Of a DNA stretch of 64,000 nucleotides, positions 1 to 8,771 are shown one piece after another. The stretch lies in the NCBI RefSeq assembly GCF_002407245.1, contig NZ_CP010681.1, positions 3,237,001 to 3,301,000 of the forward strand, read 5' to 3'. This DNA is from Phaeobacter piscinae. Lineage in GTDB: Bacteria > Pseudomonadota > Alphaproteobacteria > Rhodobacterales > Rhodobacteraceae. The translations under genes were made by a program, and so were the position numbers. The first letter of the stretch is position 1, and each line of letters starts with the position of its first letter. The notes beneath the pieces were generated by a model. It searched no databases and had not been told where the DNA came from. It saw only the letters and a program-made list of their open reading frames with translations.

Positions 1-1458
1 CTCTGGTAGGTCCAGAACGCGACCCTCCTGCTCCAGCCGTTGCCCTTGGGGCTCAAGAATTCGCCAGACGAAGGTCGCCCAGTCATTTGGTGTCTGATGA
101 CCCTCGCTTTGAGCCAGTAGGAACAGCTGCTCCATTCGGTCAACCGCGACACCGCCCCCCGTCACCGGGGATGCCAGGAATCCCAGGCGCTCGCTGTCCT
201 CAGCATTCTTGCAAACCGCCATATTGAAGTCGCGGCACCGCACAATCCGATCCGCATATCCCGCTTGCGGCAAACAGGGCACGATATAGCCCGCACCGGT
301 CAGAATCGTCAGCATCCGCGTAATGTCGCCCCAAGTCATATCTGAGAACACCCCTTGCTCCAGCAAGGCACGAACGGTGTGGTGCCCATCGGACAAAGCC
401 TGCAAGACAGGCTCATACTGGCTCGCTTCCAGCGCGATATCGCCCTTGCGCCAGCTGACTTTCAACGGGCCGGTTCCATAATGACGCGCCAGCGCAAAGG
501 GGGTCTGAAACCACCCTCCGACGCCGCCACGTTGTGTCTGTGGCAGCCACCCCCGTACAAAAACATCTGCGCGGAACTGCTCGTTCAACAGAATATCACG
601 CAGGCCCTCGCGCCTGACTGAATTGCTTTCTTCTGCGAGCAGCGCCTGCTGTGGCCTGCTGAGACAGATATCGTCGATGTGATCCAGAGGGTTCGCCGCG
701 CCCATAAACTCCAGTTTTGCCTGCGCAAGATCATCTGCAACATCGGCAAAATGAAACGGGGTCCAATCTTTGTTGAAGAACTCATGCGCGAGATAATTCC
801 GGGACATGGACTTCATCTCGCTCAGCCGGGTCAGCTGACCAGGATTGGAGGCAAAGAAACCGGCGTCGGCCAGCTTCAATCGCTCGGCGAAATCCAGGGC
901 CTCATCGATGCGTTGTTCCAGTGACCCGTTGCCTTGGGACGCGCGATCCGTCAGCAATCGGCGCAATGGCATCGATGGTGCCCAGCCCGGTTGTGTATTG
1001 TAACTGATATAGACCAGTCCACCGGGTTTCAGGCGACGGGCAATAAAGTCGATAATCCGTTCCTGATTCTCACGCGAAACCCAGCTATAAACACCGTGGA
1101 GCGCAATCACGTCGAAGCTGTTTGGCAGGGTTGCCTCCTCCTCAAAATCCTCAAAGGACCTTTCGTAGAAGGTGACATTGGGCACCGCGGCCTCCCGCGC
1201 CAATCGATGTGCACCAGCGATATGCGCCGGATTGAAATCCATGGCATGTACATCAACATGCGGGTTTGCAGCGGCCAGCAGATTGGCGGTGAACCCCTGC
1301 CCACAGCCCAACTCACAATAGGTTAGACGGTTGTCGTCCAACCCATGCCGATGCCCCCGCGACAACGCAGCAAACGCCAAGCGCGATGGCGTCATCTCAT
1401 GAAAGAAATCATGCGAGTAGTCGAGCTCGGCAACATAGCCGGAGGTCCAATCGTTCAT
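1..1458 (-). CDS. class I SAM-dependent methyltransferase with methyltransferase regulatory domain (C-terminus beyond window)
   Basis: An uninterrupted minus-strand frame runs from ATG at 1456-1458 to the window edge (486 codons visible, no stop), so the gene is cut off at its 3' end. Residues about 48-56 read CELGCGQGF, the glycine-rich SAM-binding loop of class I methyltransferases, followed by the Rossmann-like segment. Near residues 210-260 a segment with YLAHEFFNKDW resembles the methyltransferase regulatory domain (PF10119) of bacterial enzymes of unknown substrate. The Shine-Dalgarno before the ATG is weak. It is divergent from pnp across 350 bp. The substrate cannot be inferred; a role in modifying a cell-surface molecule or small metabolite is possible only by loose family analogy. 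Confidence 0.85.
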   Translation of the reverse strand, partial: MNDWTSGYVAELDYSHDFFHEMTPSRLAFAALSRGHRHGLDDNRLTYCELGCGQGFTANLLAAANPHVDVHAMDFNPAHIAGAHRLAREAAVPNVTFYERSFEDFEEEATLPNSFDVIALHGVYSWVSRENQERIIDFIARRLKPGGLVYISYNTQPGWAPSMPLRRLLTDRASQGNGSLEQRIDEALDFAERLKLADAGFFASNPGQLTRLSEMKSMSRNYLAHEFFNKDWTPFHFADVADDLAQAKLEFMGAANPLDHIDDICLSRPQQALLAEESNSVRREGLRDILLNEQFRADVFVRGWLPQTQRGGVGGWFQTPFALARHYGTGPLKVSWRKGDIALEASQYEPVLQALSDGHHTVRALLEQGVFSDMTWGDITRMLTILTGAGYIVPCLPQAGYADRIVRCRDFNMAVCKNAEDSERLGFLASPVTGGGVAVDRMEQLFLLAQSEGHQTPNDWATFVWRILEPQGQRLEQEGRVLDLPE

Positions 1459-1733
1459 TCAGCACCTGTTCGTTCGTGGTGGGGGCGACGGCATCTTTCC
1501 CTTCTGGGGTGCGCAATGTTTTCATAAAAACGTTGAGGATCTGGTTAACGCATCAGTGTTTTGAGTTGCCAAGTTTGCCGGTGCGACCTGCTGCATTGGC
1601 CCGGCGCCAAAATTTCAATGCACAGGCTCGGCCAGCGCTTGCCCTTTCAATCTGTGCAAAAATCCTGTAAGGGCGGCCTATCTGAGACGTGCTGCCAAGA
1701 CCCCGGCAGTCGAAAGAAAGATAGAGAGGGGTC

Positions 1734-1751
1734 GGCGGCAATGGGGCCGCC
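1734..1751 (+). promoter_or_regulatory. pnp leader hairpin 1
   Basis: GGCGGC (1734-1739) and GCCGCC (1746-1751) form a 6-bp stem with a 6-nt loop. It lies in the presumed 5' untranslated region of pnp, 57 nt before the start codon, and has no T-tract, so it is not a terminator. It may serve as a structured target for RNase III/PNPase autoregulation, as described for the E. coli pnp leader. That role is inferred. Confidence 0.45.
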
Positions 1752-1760
1752 ACATCAAAC

Positions 1761-1792
1761 GGGAGACCCGGGATACGCCCGGGAGTGCTCCC
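1761..1792 (+). promoter_or_regulatory. pnp leader hairpin 2 (nested stem)
   Basis: An inner CCCGGG/CCCGGG stem (1767-1772 with 1778-1783, loop ATACG) sits inside an outer GGGAG/CTCCC stem (1761-1765 with 1788-1792). The structure ends 16 nt before the pnp ATG and just before an AGGA Shine-Dalgarno (1797-1800). Its position next to the ribosome binding site suits translational or RNA-stability control of pnp. The rest of the 1459-1808 gap shows no gene I can support. Confidence 0.5.
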
Positions 1793-1808
1793 AGCTAGGA
1801 TAAGCTGA

Positions 1809-3947
1809 ATGTTTAACGTTACAAAGAAATCGATGCAGTGGGGCGAAGAGACGCTCACACTGGAGACCGGCAAGGTTGCCCGTCAGGCTGATGGCACCGT
1901 GATTGCCACCCTGGGCGAGACCTCGGTCATGGCAAATGTCACCTTTGCCCGCCAGCAAAAACCGGGTCAGGACTTCTTCCCTCTGACCGTCCACTACCAG
2001 GAAAAATACTACGCGGCGGGCAAGGTCCCCGGTGGTTTTTTCAAGCGTGAAGCACGCCCCACCGAAAAAGAAACGCTGACTGCGCGTCTGATTGACCGTC
2101 CGATCCGCCCGCTGTTCGTCCCCGGCTTCAAGAACGAAGTTCTGGTGATGTGCACCGTGCTGAGCCACGATCTGGTCAACGATCCCGACATGGTCGCAAT
2201 GATCGCAGCCTCTGCGGCGCTGACCCTGTCCGGCGCACCCTTCATGGGTCCGATCGCAGCTGCGCGCGTTGGTTTTGAGGGCGGCGAATACGTTCTGAAC
2301 CCGACTGTCGACGACATGCAGGACCTGCGCCTGAACCCTGATCAGCGTCTGGATCTGGTTGTTGCCGGCACCAAAGATGCCGTGATGATGGTTGAATCCG
2401 AGGCTTACGAGCTGACCGAAGCAGAAATGCTGGGTGCGGTGAAATTTGCTCATGAGCAGATCCAGCCGGTGATCGACCTGATCATCTCTCTGGCAGAAGA
2501 CGCGGCGAAAGAGCCGTTTGACTTCCAGCCGGCGGATTATTCCGAGCTGTTCGCCGTCGTGAAAGCCGCAGGTGAAGAGCAGATGCGCGCTGCATTCGCA
2601 ATCACCGACAAGCAGGAGCGCACCGCCGCTGTTGCCGCTGCCCGCGACGCGATCAAAGCCTCGCTGACAGAAGAACAGCTGGAAGATGCCAACCTCGGTT
2701 CCGCCCTGAAGAAGCTGGAAGCTGGCATTCTGCGTGGCGACGTCGTCAAGACCGGCAAGCGGATCGACGGACGGTCAACCACGGACGTCCGCGCCATCGA
2801 GTCGGAGACCGGCATGCTGCCGCGGACCCACGGTTCGGCGCTGTTCACCCGTGGCGAAACCCAGGCACTGGCCGTGACCACGCTGGGCACCGGTGACGAC
2901 GAGCAGTTCATCGACGCGCTGCACGGCAACTTCAAATCCAACTTCCTGCTGCACTACAACTTCCCTCCCTACTCGGTTGGTGAAGTGGGTCGTGTCGGCT
3001 CCCCGGGTCGCCGTGAAATCGGTCACGGTAAGCTGGCATGGCGCGCGCTTCAGGCGGTTCTGCCTGCGCCGACCGACTTCCCCTACACCATCCGCGTGGT
3101 GTCGGAGATCACCGAATCGAACGGTTCCTCTTCGATGGCATCCGTCTGCGGTGGTTCGCTGTCCATGATGGACGCCGGCGTTCCGCTGAAGGCACCGGTT
3201 GCCGGTGTGGCCATGGGTCTGATCCTGGAAGACGACGGCTCCTACGCGATCCTGTCGGACATTCTGGGCGACGAAGACCACCTCGGCGACATGGACTTCA
3301 AAGTGGCGGGTACCGACAAGGGTATCACCTCACTGCAGATGGACATCAAGGTTGCAGGCATCACGCCTGAGATCATGGAAAAAGCATTGGATCAGGCGAA
3401 AGACGGCCGTCTGCACATCCTCGGCGAAATGGCCAAGGCTCTGTCGGAAACCAACGCGTTCTCCGTCCATGCGCCGCGCATTGAGACCATGCAGATCCCG
3501 ACCGACAAGATCCGTGAAGTGATCGGCTCCGGCGGTAAGGTCATCCGCGAGATCGTGGAAACCTCCGGCGCGAAAGTCGACATCAACGACGACGGCGTGA
3601 TCAAGATCGCATCGGCCGACGGCACCGCTATTCAGAAGGCCTATGACATGATCCACTCGATCGTGGCAGAGCCGGAAGAAGGCGCCATCTACACCGGTAA
3701 AGTTGTGAAGATCGTCGACTTCGGCGCCTTCGTGAACTTCTTCGGCAAGCGCGATGGCCTGGTACACGTGTCCCAGATCGAAAACCGCCGCCTGAACCAC
3801 CCTTCGGACGTTCTGAAGGAAGGCCAGGAAGTGAAAGTGAAGCTGCTGGGTTTTGATGATCGCGGCAAGGTCCGCCTGTCCATGAAGATCGTGGATCAGG
3901 AAACCGGCGAAGAGATCAAGGCTGAGAAGAAAGAAGACGCAGAATAA
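1809..3947 (+). CDS. pnp: polyribonucleotide nucleotidyltransferase (PNPase)
   Basis: The 712-aa product is the usual length for PNPase, the trimeric 3'-to-5' phosphorolytic exoribonuclease of mRNA decay and the degradosome. Two RNase PH-like core domains flank an all-alpha linker. A KH domain starts near residue 562 ([12 protein letters not shown]) and an S1 RNA-binding domain near 624 ([12 protein letters not shown]), followed by a short acidic/lysine tail. The start ATG follows AGGA with normal spacing. The leader carries two strong hairpins, consistent with autoregulation. pnp commonly follows rpsO in proteobacteria, but here the upstream neighbour is a divergent methyltransferase. A strong terminator follows at once. 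Confidence 0.98.
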   Translation: MFNVTKKSMQWGEETLTLETGKVARQADGTVIATLGETSVMANVTFARQQKPGQDFFPLTVHYQEKYYAAGKVPGGFFKREARPTEKETLTARLIDRPIRPLFVPGFKNEVLVMCTVLSHDLVNDPDMVAMIAASAALTLSGAPFMGPIAAARVGFEGGEYVLNPTVDDMQDLRLNPDQRLDLVVAGTKDAVMMVESEAYELTEAEMLGAVKFAHEQIQPVIDLIISLAEDAAKEPFDFQPADYSELFAVVKAAGEEQMRAAFAITDKQERTAAVAAARDAIKASLTEEQLEDANLGSALKKLEAGILRGDVVKTGKRIDGRSTTDVRAIESETGMLPRTHGSALFTRGETQALAVTTLGTGDDEQFIDALHGNFKSNFLLHYNFPPYSVGEVGRVGSPGRREIGHGKLAWRALQAVLPAPTDFPYTIRVVSEITESNGSSSMASVCGGSLSMMDAGVPLKAPVAGVAMGLILEDDGSYAILSDILGDEDHLGDMDFKVAGTDKGITSLQMDIKVAGITPEIMEKALDQAKDGRLHILGEMAKALSETNAFSVHAPRIETMQIPTDKIREVIGSGGKVIREIVETSGAKVDINDDGVIKIASADGTAIQKAYDMIHSIVAEPEEGAIYTGKVVKIVDFGAFVNFFGKRDGLVHVSQIENRRLNHPSDVLKEGQEVKVKLLGFDDRGKVRLSMKIVDQETGEEIKAEKKEDAE

Positions 3948-3974
3948 TCTGCCTCTTGTTTTGAAAACACATGG

Positions 3975-4001
3975 AACCCCGCCAGAGATGGCGGGGTTTC
4001 T
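3975..4001 (+). terminator. rho-independent terminator after pnp
   Basis: CCCCGCC (3977-3983) pairs with GGCGGGG (3990-3996) around the loop AGAGAT, extended by AA/TT, and is followed by a T-rich run. It lies 27 nt after the pnp stop, so it probably ends the pnp transcript. It also argues that the next gene starts downstream, at 4070. Confidence 0.85.
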
Positions 4002-4069
4002 TCGTTTTCGGGTCCGCAGGCTGCGGCCTCCCTCTTTTCACCGCTGGGCAAGATCGCTACCTCTGGCTT

Positions 4070-4786
4070 ATGCGATCCTATATCATTCATATGGCAGGTG
4101 ATCAGAAACGCGCCCCAAATGTGGCACGGCTGATGACGGAGCTGCCACAGCCGGAGGTCATTGAGGCGGTCAACGGCCGCGCGGTTCTGGAGGCAGGCGG
4201 GATCACCGTGCGCAATGGCGACCTGCACCAGCCACGTTACCCCTTTGCGCTGAGGGCTGGGGAGATCGGCTGTTTCCTGTCCCACCGCAAATGCTGGCAG
4301 AAGATCGTCGACAGCGCTGATGAGTTCGGCCTGATCGTCGAGGACGATCTTGCCTTGGATCTGGGGATCTGGCGCGATGCCATCGCATTGGCCGAAAATC
4401 ACGCCACCACCGAGAGTTTTTTCCGGCTGCCTGCCAAACACCGCGAAACCGCGACGCAGCTTATCGCGACCGAGGGCGAAGCGCGCCTGTTCCTGCCAAG
4501 ACGCATCGGATTGCAAACCGTCGCGCAGATGGTGGGAAAAGCCGCGGCGGCGCGTCTACTGGCTGCCACGGAGACGCTGGACCGTCCGGTTGATACCTTT
4601 CTCCAGATGCACTGGATCCATGGGCAAATGGTCCACACCATCTGGCCCAATGGTGCATCAGAACTGACGGAGGCATTGGGGGGCTCAACCATCCAGTCGC
4701 GCCCCACAGGAGGAAAGATCGCGCGTGAAGTGAAACGCGCACTCTACCGGAGCCAAGTCGCCCTGCGCCCACAAAAACACTCGTAG
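4070..4786 (+). CDS. glycosyltransferase family 25 protein (LPS biosynthesis type)
   Basis: The 238-aa product begins MRSYIIHMAGDQKRAPNV, the N-terminus expected of family 25 glycosyltransferases (I-N/H-L-x3-R pattern). GEIGCFLSHRKCW and LIVEDDLAL follow, the second being the acidic E-D-D motif typical of the family. These enzymes add sugars, often galactose, to lipopolysaccharide or lipooligosaccharide at the inner membrane. An earlier in-frame ATG at 3971 would run through the pnp terminator, so 4070 is preferred. It stands alone between two terminators and may have its own promoter in a very short region. The acceptor is unknown. Confidence 0.8.
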   Translation: MRSYIIHMAGDQKRAPNVARLMTELPQPEVIEAVNGRAVLEAGGITVRNGDLHQPRYPFALRAGEIGCFLSHRKCWQKIVDSADEFGLIVEDDLALDLGIWRDAIALAENHATTESFFRLPAKHRETATQLIATEGEARLFLPRRIGLQTVAQMVGKAAAARLLAATETLDRPVDTFLQMHWIHGQMVHTIWPNGASELTEALGGSTIQSRPTGGKIAREVKRALYRSQVALRPQKHS

Positions 4787-4800
4787 TGGAGCCATAGAAA

Positions 4801-4822
4801 AAGGGGCCGGTCGGCCCCTTTT
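4801..4822. terminator. bidirectional terminator between GT25 gene and peroxiredoxin
   Basis: GGGGCC (4803-4808), loop GGTC, and GGCCCC (4813-4818) are flanked by A-rich and T-rich runs. It therefore works in both orientations for the two convergent genes. Confidence 0.85.
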
Positions 4823-4876
4823 CCACAACGGTCAGTTCACAGGGGCACGACGCCCCCGTTTGGATGCTTCAGTCGG

Positions 4877-5527
4877 TTATTCCGGCGCCTTGGTTTTGCG
4901 CAGATAGGGGAAGATCGTCTCGAACTCACCGAACTTGGCTTTGGCGTCCTCATTCGACACGCTTGGCGGGATAATCACATCTTCGCCGGGCACCCAGTTC
5001 GCAGGCGTCGCAACGCCTTTGCCCGACATCTGCAGACCGTCCAGAGCGCGCAGGATTTCGGCAAAGTTACGTCCCACGGTCATCGGGTAGGTCATTGACA
5101 GCTTCAACTGCTTGTCCGGACCGATGATGAAGACAGAGCGCACAGTGGCACTGTCTGCAGGGGTGCGGCCATCGGGGAGATAGGCCTCAGCAGGCAGCAT
5201 GTCGAAGGCCTTGGAGACGGCCAGTCCTTCATCGGCAATGATCGGAAAGCCCGCGCTGGCCTTGCCGTAGCTTTCGATGTCACCTTTCCATTTCTTGTGA
5301 TCCTCGACACCGTCAACGGACACACCGATCACCTTGGTATTGCGGGCTGCCCATTCGTCAGCCAGCTGCGCCACAGCCGAAAACTCCGTGGTGCAGACAG
5401 GTGTAAAATCTTTGGGGTGGGAAAACAGGATCGCCCAGCTGTCGCCGATCCAATCATGAAACGAGACGGTGCCCTGATCGGTTTCTGCGGTGAAATCCGG
5501 AACCACATCATTGATACGCAAACCCAT
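4877..5527 (-). CDS. 1-Cys peroxiredoxin (Prx6 type)
   Basis: The 216-aa protein reduces hydrogen peroxide and organic hydroperoxides in the cytoplasm. The peroxidatic Cys45 sits in the FTPVCTTEF motif that marks the Prx6 group. No second conserved Cys is seen at the resolving position, and the long C-terminal extension (YLRKTK end) fits the 1-Cys class. The start was moved 7 codons in from the longest frame because AGGAGA precedes this ATG and the protein then begins MGLRINDVVPDF as in relatives. It is monocistronic: a shared terminator lies downstream and a 322-bp divergent gap lies upstream. Confidence 0.95.
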   Translation of the reverse strand: MGLRINDVVPDFTAETDQGTVSFHDWIGDSWAILFSHPKDFTPVCTTEFSAVAQLADEWAARNTKVIGVSVDGVEDHKKWKGDIESYGKASAGFPIIADEGLAVSKAFDMLPAEAYLPDGRTPADSATVRSVFIIGPDKQLKLSMTYPMTVGRNFAEILRALDGLQMSGKGVATPANWVPGEDVIIPPSVSNEDAKAKFGEFETIFPYLRKTKAPE

Positions 5528-5849
5528 GGGTCTCTCCTCTGCTGTCAAATAATTGTTCTCTGGTAGATAACCTAACCACTCAACGCGCAGGTTAAACCCT
5601 TGATCGGGTGCAAGCAGCCGAAAAGATTAACCCACGCGCAAATCTGACCCGTCCGGGACATACGTGTACGTCAATCGATGAGACCGCGCAGCCATCCCAA
5701 AACAGCGGTAAAATGGCGGATTTTTGTCCATTTCTATGATTTGATCAAATTATTCATTCCCCCCTTGCCCATCAGAAACACCGGTGACAGAGTGTCGGCC
5801 AATTGCGGGGTTTTGCCCCGTCACACCCTGATACCTGGGAGATCGACAG
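5528..5849. other. intergenic region, divergent peroxiredoxin / aldehyde dehydrogenase promoters
   Basis: This 322-bp gap separates two divergent genes and must hold both promoters. An AT-rich stretch around 5715-5760 stands out against the GC-rich background and is the likeliest promoter core for the aldehyde dehydrogenase. I could not identify a clear -35/-10 pair, operator or small gene. Confidence 0.5.
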
Positions 5850-7289
5850 ATGATCGAGAAACGTGATTTTTACATCAACGGCCAATGGGTCGCCCCTGCT
5901 GCACCCAATGATTTCGAAGTGATCGACCCCTCGACCGAGGCCCCCTGTGCCGTCATTTCCCTGGGCGATGCTGCGGATACCAATGCCGCTGTCGCAGCAG
6001 CCAAGGCCGCCCTGCCGGGTTGGATGGCGACACCGGTTGAAGATCGTATCGCGCTGGTCGAAAAGCTGATCGAAGTCTACGAGAGCCGCACCGAAGATCT
6101 GGCGCAGGCGATGAGCGTCGAGATGGGGGCGCCCATCGACATGGCCCGCACTCAGCAGGCAGGCGCAGGCAGCTGGCATCTGCGCAACTTCATCAAGGCG
6201 GCGAAGGCGTTTTCCTTCGATGCTCCTTTGGGCGACCATGCCCCCAACGATCGCATCATCCATGAGGCTGTAGGCGTCGCTGCGTTGATCACGCCATGGA
6301 ACTGGCCGATGAACCAGGTCACGCTGAAGGTTGGCGCCGCAGCCATCGCGGGCTGCACCATGGTTCTGAAACCTTCGGAGCAAAGCCCGCTCAACGCGAT
6401 GATCTTTGCCGAAATGATGGACGAGGCTGGCTTCCCTGCTGGTGTCTTCAATCTGGTGAACGGTGACGGCACCGGCGTGGGCACCCAGCTGTCCAGCCAT
6501 CCCGATGTGGACATGGTGTCCTTCACCGGCTCGACCCGCGCCGGCACTGCCATTTCCAAGGCCGCGGCAGATACCCTGAAGAAGGTTCATCTGGAGCTTG
6601 GTGGCAAAGGCGCCAATGTGATCTTTGACGATGCCGACGAGAAAGCGGTCAAGCGCGGCGTGCTGCATATGATGAACAACACCGGCCAAAGCTGTAACGC
6701 GCCAAGTCGTATGCTGGTTCAGAAGGGCATCTACGACAAAGCCGTCGAAGAGGCCGCCGCTGTTGCCAACAAGGTAGAGGTCGGCCCTGCCTCCAGCGAA
6801 GGTCGCCATATCGGCCCAGTGGTCAACGAGCTGCAGTGGGGCAAGATCCAGGATCTGATCCAGAAAGGCATCGACGAAGGCGCCCGATTGGTAGCAGGCG
6901 GCACCGGTCGCCCCGATGGCTTGAACCAAGGCTTCTATGTCAAGCCAACCGTCTTTGCCGACGTGAACAACCATATGACCATCGCCCGCGAAGAGATCTT
7001 TGGCCCGGTGCTGTCGATTATCCCCTTCGAGAGCGAAGAGGACGCAATCGAGATCGCCAATGACACGCCCTATGGCCTGACCAACTATGTGCAGACACAG
7101 GATCCCGCCCGTGCCAACCGCATGGCCCGCAAGCTGCGCGCCGGCATGATCGAGATGAACGGCAAGTCGCGTTCCGCTGGCTCGCCGTTTGGGGGCATGA
7201 AACAATCCGGCAATGGCCGCGAGGGCGGCAGCTGGGGGATCGAGGATTTCCTGGAGGTCAAAGCCGTCGGTGGCTGGGCCGACGAGTAA
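5850..7289 (+). CDS. NAD(P)+-dependent aldehyde dehydrogenase family protein
   Basis: The 479-aa protein is a standard-length ALDH-superfamily member that oxidises an aldehyde to the acid. Catalytic Cys282 lies in GQSCNAPSRM and the general base Glu249 in HLELGGKG. Cofactor-binding elements TPWNWPMNQ and SFTGSTRAG are intact. The end PFGGMKQSGNGREGG is the family's C-terminal motif. The sequence does not reveal the substrate; relatives act on a wide range of aliphatic or aromatic aldehydes. The gene is monocistronic with a strong terminator 31 nt after the stop. Confidence 0.95.
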   Translation: MIEKRDFYINGQWVAPAAPNDFEVIDPSTEAPCAVISLGDAADTNAAVAAAKAALPGWMATPVEDRIALVEKLIEVYESRTEDLAQAMSVEMGAPIDMARTQQAGAGSWHLRNFIKAAKAFSFDAPLGDHAPNDRIIHEAVGVAALITPWNWPMNQVTLKVGAAAIAGCTMVLKPSEQSPLNAMIFAEMMDEAGFPAGVFNLVNGDGTGVGTQLSSHPDVDMVSFTGSTRAGTAISKAAADTLKKVHLELGGKGANVIFDDADEKAVKRGVLHMMNNTGQSCNAPSRMLVQKGIYDKAVEEAAAVANKVEVGPASSEGRHIGPVVNELQWGKIQDLIQKGIDEGARLVAGGTGRPDGLNQGFYVKPTVFADVNNHMTIAREEIFGPVLSIIPFESEEDAIEIANDTPYGLTNYVQTQDPARANRMARKLRAGMIEMNGKSRSAGSPFGGMKQSGNGREGGSWGIEDFLEVKAVGGWADE

Positions 7290-7320
7290 CGCCCCACACC
7301 AATCTGCGAACCCGACGACA

Positions 7321-7347
7321 AGAGCCGCCCATCAGGGCGGCTCTTTG
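7321..7347 (+). terminator. rho-independent terminator after aldehyde dehydrogenase
   Basis: A perfect 10-bp stem, AGAGCCGCCC (7321-7330) with GGGCGGCTCT (7335-7344), loop ATCA, is followed by TTT. The opposite strand ends in A-poor sequence, so the plus direction is favoured, although the convergent gene at 7365 could also use it. Confidence 0.85.
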
Positions 7348-7364
7348 CTATTTTTGCGCTGATT

Positions 7365-7838
7365 TCAGGTGAAACGGCTCCAATCAGGCAGATCAAGAAC
7401 CAGCTGAGGCACACCATCCGAGGTCCGCTCAACCGAGCGTCCGTCCCACCCAATGGTGCCGCTGATCCGCTGACGCATTGCGGAGAAACTGTCGAATTTC
7501 ACCACATCCACCGGCTCTTCCAGATGCAGGGTCACACGTCGGCGCGCGCCTTCACCAAAGACCTGCAGCCCGCGCAGCTCAGCGGTGAAGGCCTGACCAA
7601 GGTAGCTGCCCCGCAGGGTCTGCCCGACACGCAGGGTCTGCTGCGGAATATTCGGACGCGGTCTGTCCGCCTTGGCACTGATCGTATTCCAATCTTTATA
7701 GCCATATTGCCGGGCCACCATCTCAAGCGCGGCGCTATGTGACAGGGTGAGATTGCGGGCCTGCAACTGCTGTCGCAGATTGCGGGCCTGTTGTTTCAGG
7801 CTCCCGACGGTGGGGAGGTCTTCTGGGTTGGTCGTCAT
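7365..7838 (-). CDS. glyoxalase-superfamily-associated protein (Glyoxalase_8-like N-terminus)
   Basis: The 157-aa protein begins MTTNPEDLPTVGSLKQQARN. Its N-terminal 50 residues (LKQQARNLRQQLQ, then SHSAALEMVARQYGYKDWNT) match the short domain often annotated glyoxalase superfamily (PF20066). In other proteins that domain is fused to VOC domains. The remaining 100 residues look like a small beta-rich domain with no motif I know. The chosen ATG drops 19 residues from the longest frame because relatives start near here. No function is assigned. It is convergent with the aldehyde dehydrogenase. Confidence 0.65.
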   Translation of the reverse strand: MTTNPEDLPTVGSLKQQARNLRQQLQARNLTLSHSAALEMVARQYGYKDWNTISAKADRPRPNIPQQTLRVGQTLRGSYLGQAFTAELRGLQVFGEGARRRVTLHLEEPVDVVKFDSFSAMRQRISGTIGWDGRSVERTSDGVPQLVLDLPDWSRFT

Positions 7839-8135
7839 TCTTGCCTCTTGTCCAATCAACAAGATGCGCCGAAAACATGGAGCCCGCATTGCCATTGGCG
7901 CATCACATCGATGGGCGAAAGACAGGAATTCTATTGACGGGGGTTCACCATGGTCGTGTTGACCGCGAGCGGCAGGGCCCCGGCCCTGCCTCAGCCTTAG
8001 GCCCTTCCACCCGCCGTGGTCAAGACCCTTGCCACCTCGTGTCTGTGGTTGAGTGGCTGTCTATCAGCCCTGCTGATTGAAAGTGGCCACGTCCAAGCCG
8101 CATCAAAAGAAAAAACCGGGGAGGTCATTTACCCC
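7839..8135. other. intergenic region with a strong GC hairpin
   Basis: This is most of the 359-bp divergent gap before the VOC gene. Its notable element is an 8-bp stem, GGCAGGGC (7971-7978) with GCCCTGCC (7983-7990), loop CCCG, with no T-tract on either side. A 16-codon open frame starts at the ATG near 7949 but shows no protein-like features. No credible gene is present. Confidence 0.5.
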
Positions 8136-8166
8136 TTGATCTAAACCTGACTTGAGCTCGCAGGGT
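8136..8166 (+). promoter_or_regulatory. candidate MerR/SoxR-type promoter of the VOC gene
   Basis: TTGATC (8136-8141) is a good -35. The next 19 nt (8142-8160) hold an imperfect dyad whose right half ACTTGAG (8150-8156) equals the SoxR half-site and whose left half is CTAAA (8141-8145). A 19-bp spacer with an off-centre dyad is the hallmark of MerR-family-activated promoters. The -10 candidate (8161-8166) is poor, so the call is tentative. Confidence 0.4.
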
Positions 8167-8197
8167 GGGAAAAACGATTGTTCAAAGGAGACACCGA

Positions 8198-8701
8198 ATG
8201 ATCCATCAGAAGCCTGTCCCCGCCGTCAAACCCGGTATCAACACCACCTTGACCGGTATTTACGAAACCCACCTGCCGGTGAAAAACCTTGAGGTTTCAA
8301 TGGCCTTTTATGGGGAGACCATAGGCTTGGAACTTGCGCGTCACCTACCCGAACGGCAGGTCGCTTTCTACTGGGTCGGCGGGCAATCTCAGGGGATGCT
8401 TGGGCTCTGGACCGGCGGTGCCGGCCCGATGGGTATGCGGTTGCACATGGCGTTTCGCACCACGGTCTCAGCACTTGATGGCATTTGCGACCGGCTGTCT
8501 GATGCCGGGATCACGCCGCTTGATTTTCACGGGTCCCCGACGACAGAACCGGTGGTGCTGGGCTGGATGCCCGCGCTGTCGGTCTACTTCAAGGATCCGG
8601 ACGGACACTCGATTGAGTTTCTGGCACCAATGACCGACGACCCAGATATGGATTTTGGCGTTGCAAGCTACAGCGACTGGCAGGCGCGATCCGGCGGATG
8701 A
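8198..8701 (+). CDS. VOC (glyoxalase/dioxygenase) superfamily protein
   Basis: The 167-aa protein holds one vicinal-oxygen-chelate module pair. It starts with ETHLPVKNLEVSMAFYGETI and ends with YFKDPDGHSIEFLAP, the typical first and last strands, with a metal-ligand-type Glu in the final IEFL. Members include glyoxalase I, dioxygenases and fosfomycin/bleomycin resistance proteins; the substrate here is unknown. The start is set by AAGGAGA just upstream of ATG 8198, 33 nt inside the longest frame. The gene lies downstream of a possible SoxR/MerR-type promoter, which suggests induction by redox-active compounds or metals (inference). Confidence 0.85.
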   Translation: MIHQKPVPAVKPGINTTLTGIYETHLPVKNLEVSMAFYGETIGLELARHLPERQVAFYWVGGQSQGMLGLWTGGAGPMGMRLHMAFRTTVSALDGICDRLSDAGITPLDFHGSPTTEPVVLGWMPALSVYFKDPDGHSIEFLAPMTDDPDMDFGVASYSDWQARSGG

Positions 8702-8771
8702 ACCTGACCGGGACTGGTCATGGCGGTCGATGGCGCCTATCAACGCGGTATAGCGCTCCGAGGGACCAACC

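Noticed and set aside
3971..4069. Upstream extension of the GT25 gene to ATG 3971
   Set aside because: It would place the pnp terminator inside the coding sequence, and the added residues do not match the family.
5772..7205. 477-codon minus-strand open frame opposite the aldehyde dehydrogenase
   Set aside because: The aldehyde dehydrogenase has full catalytic motifs; the antisense product is His/Gly/Asp-rich and shows no domain.
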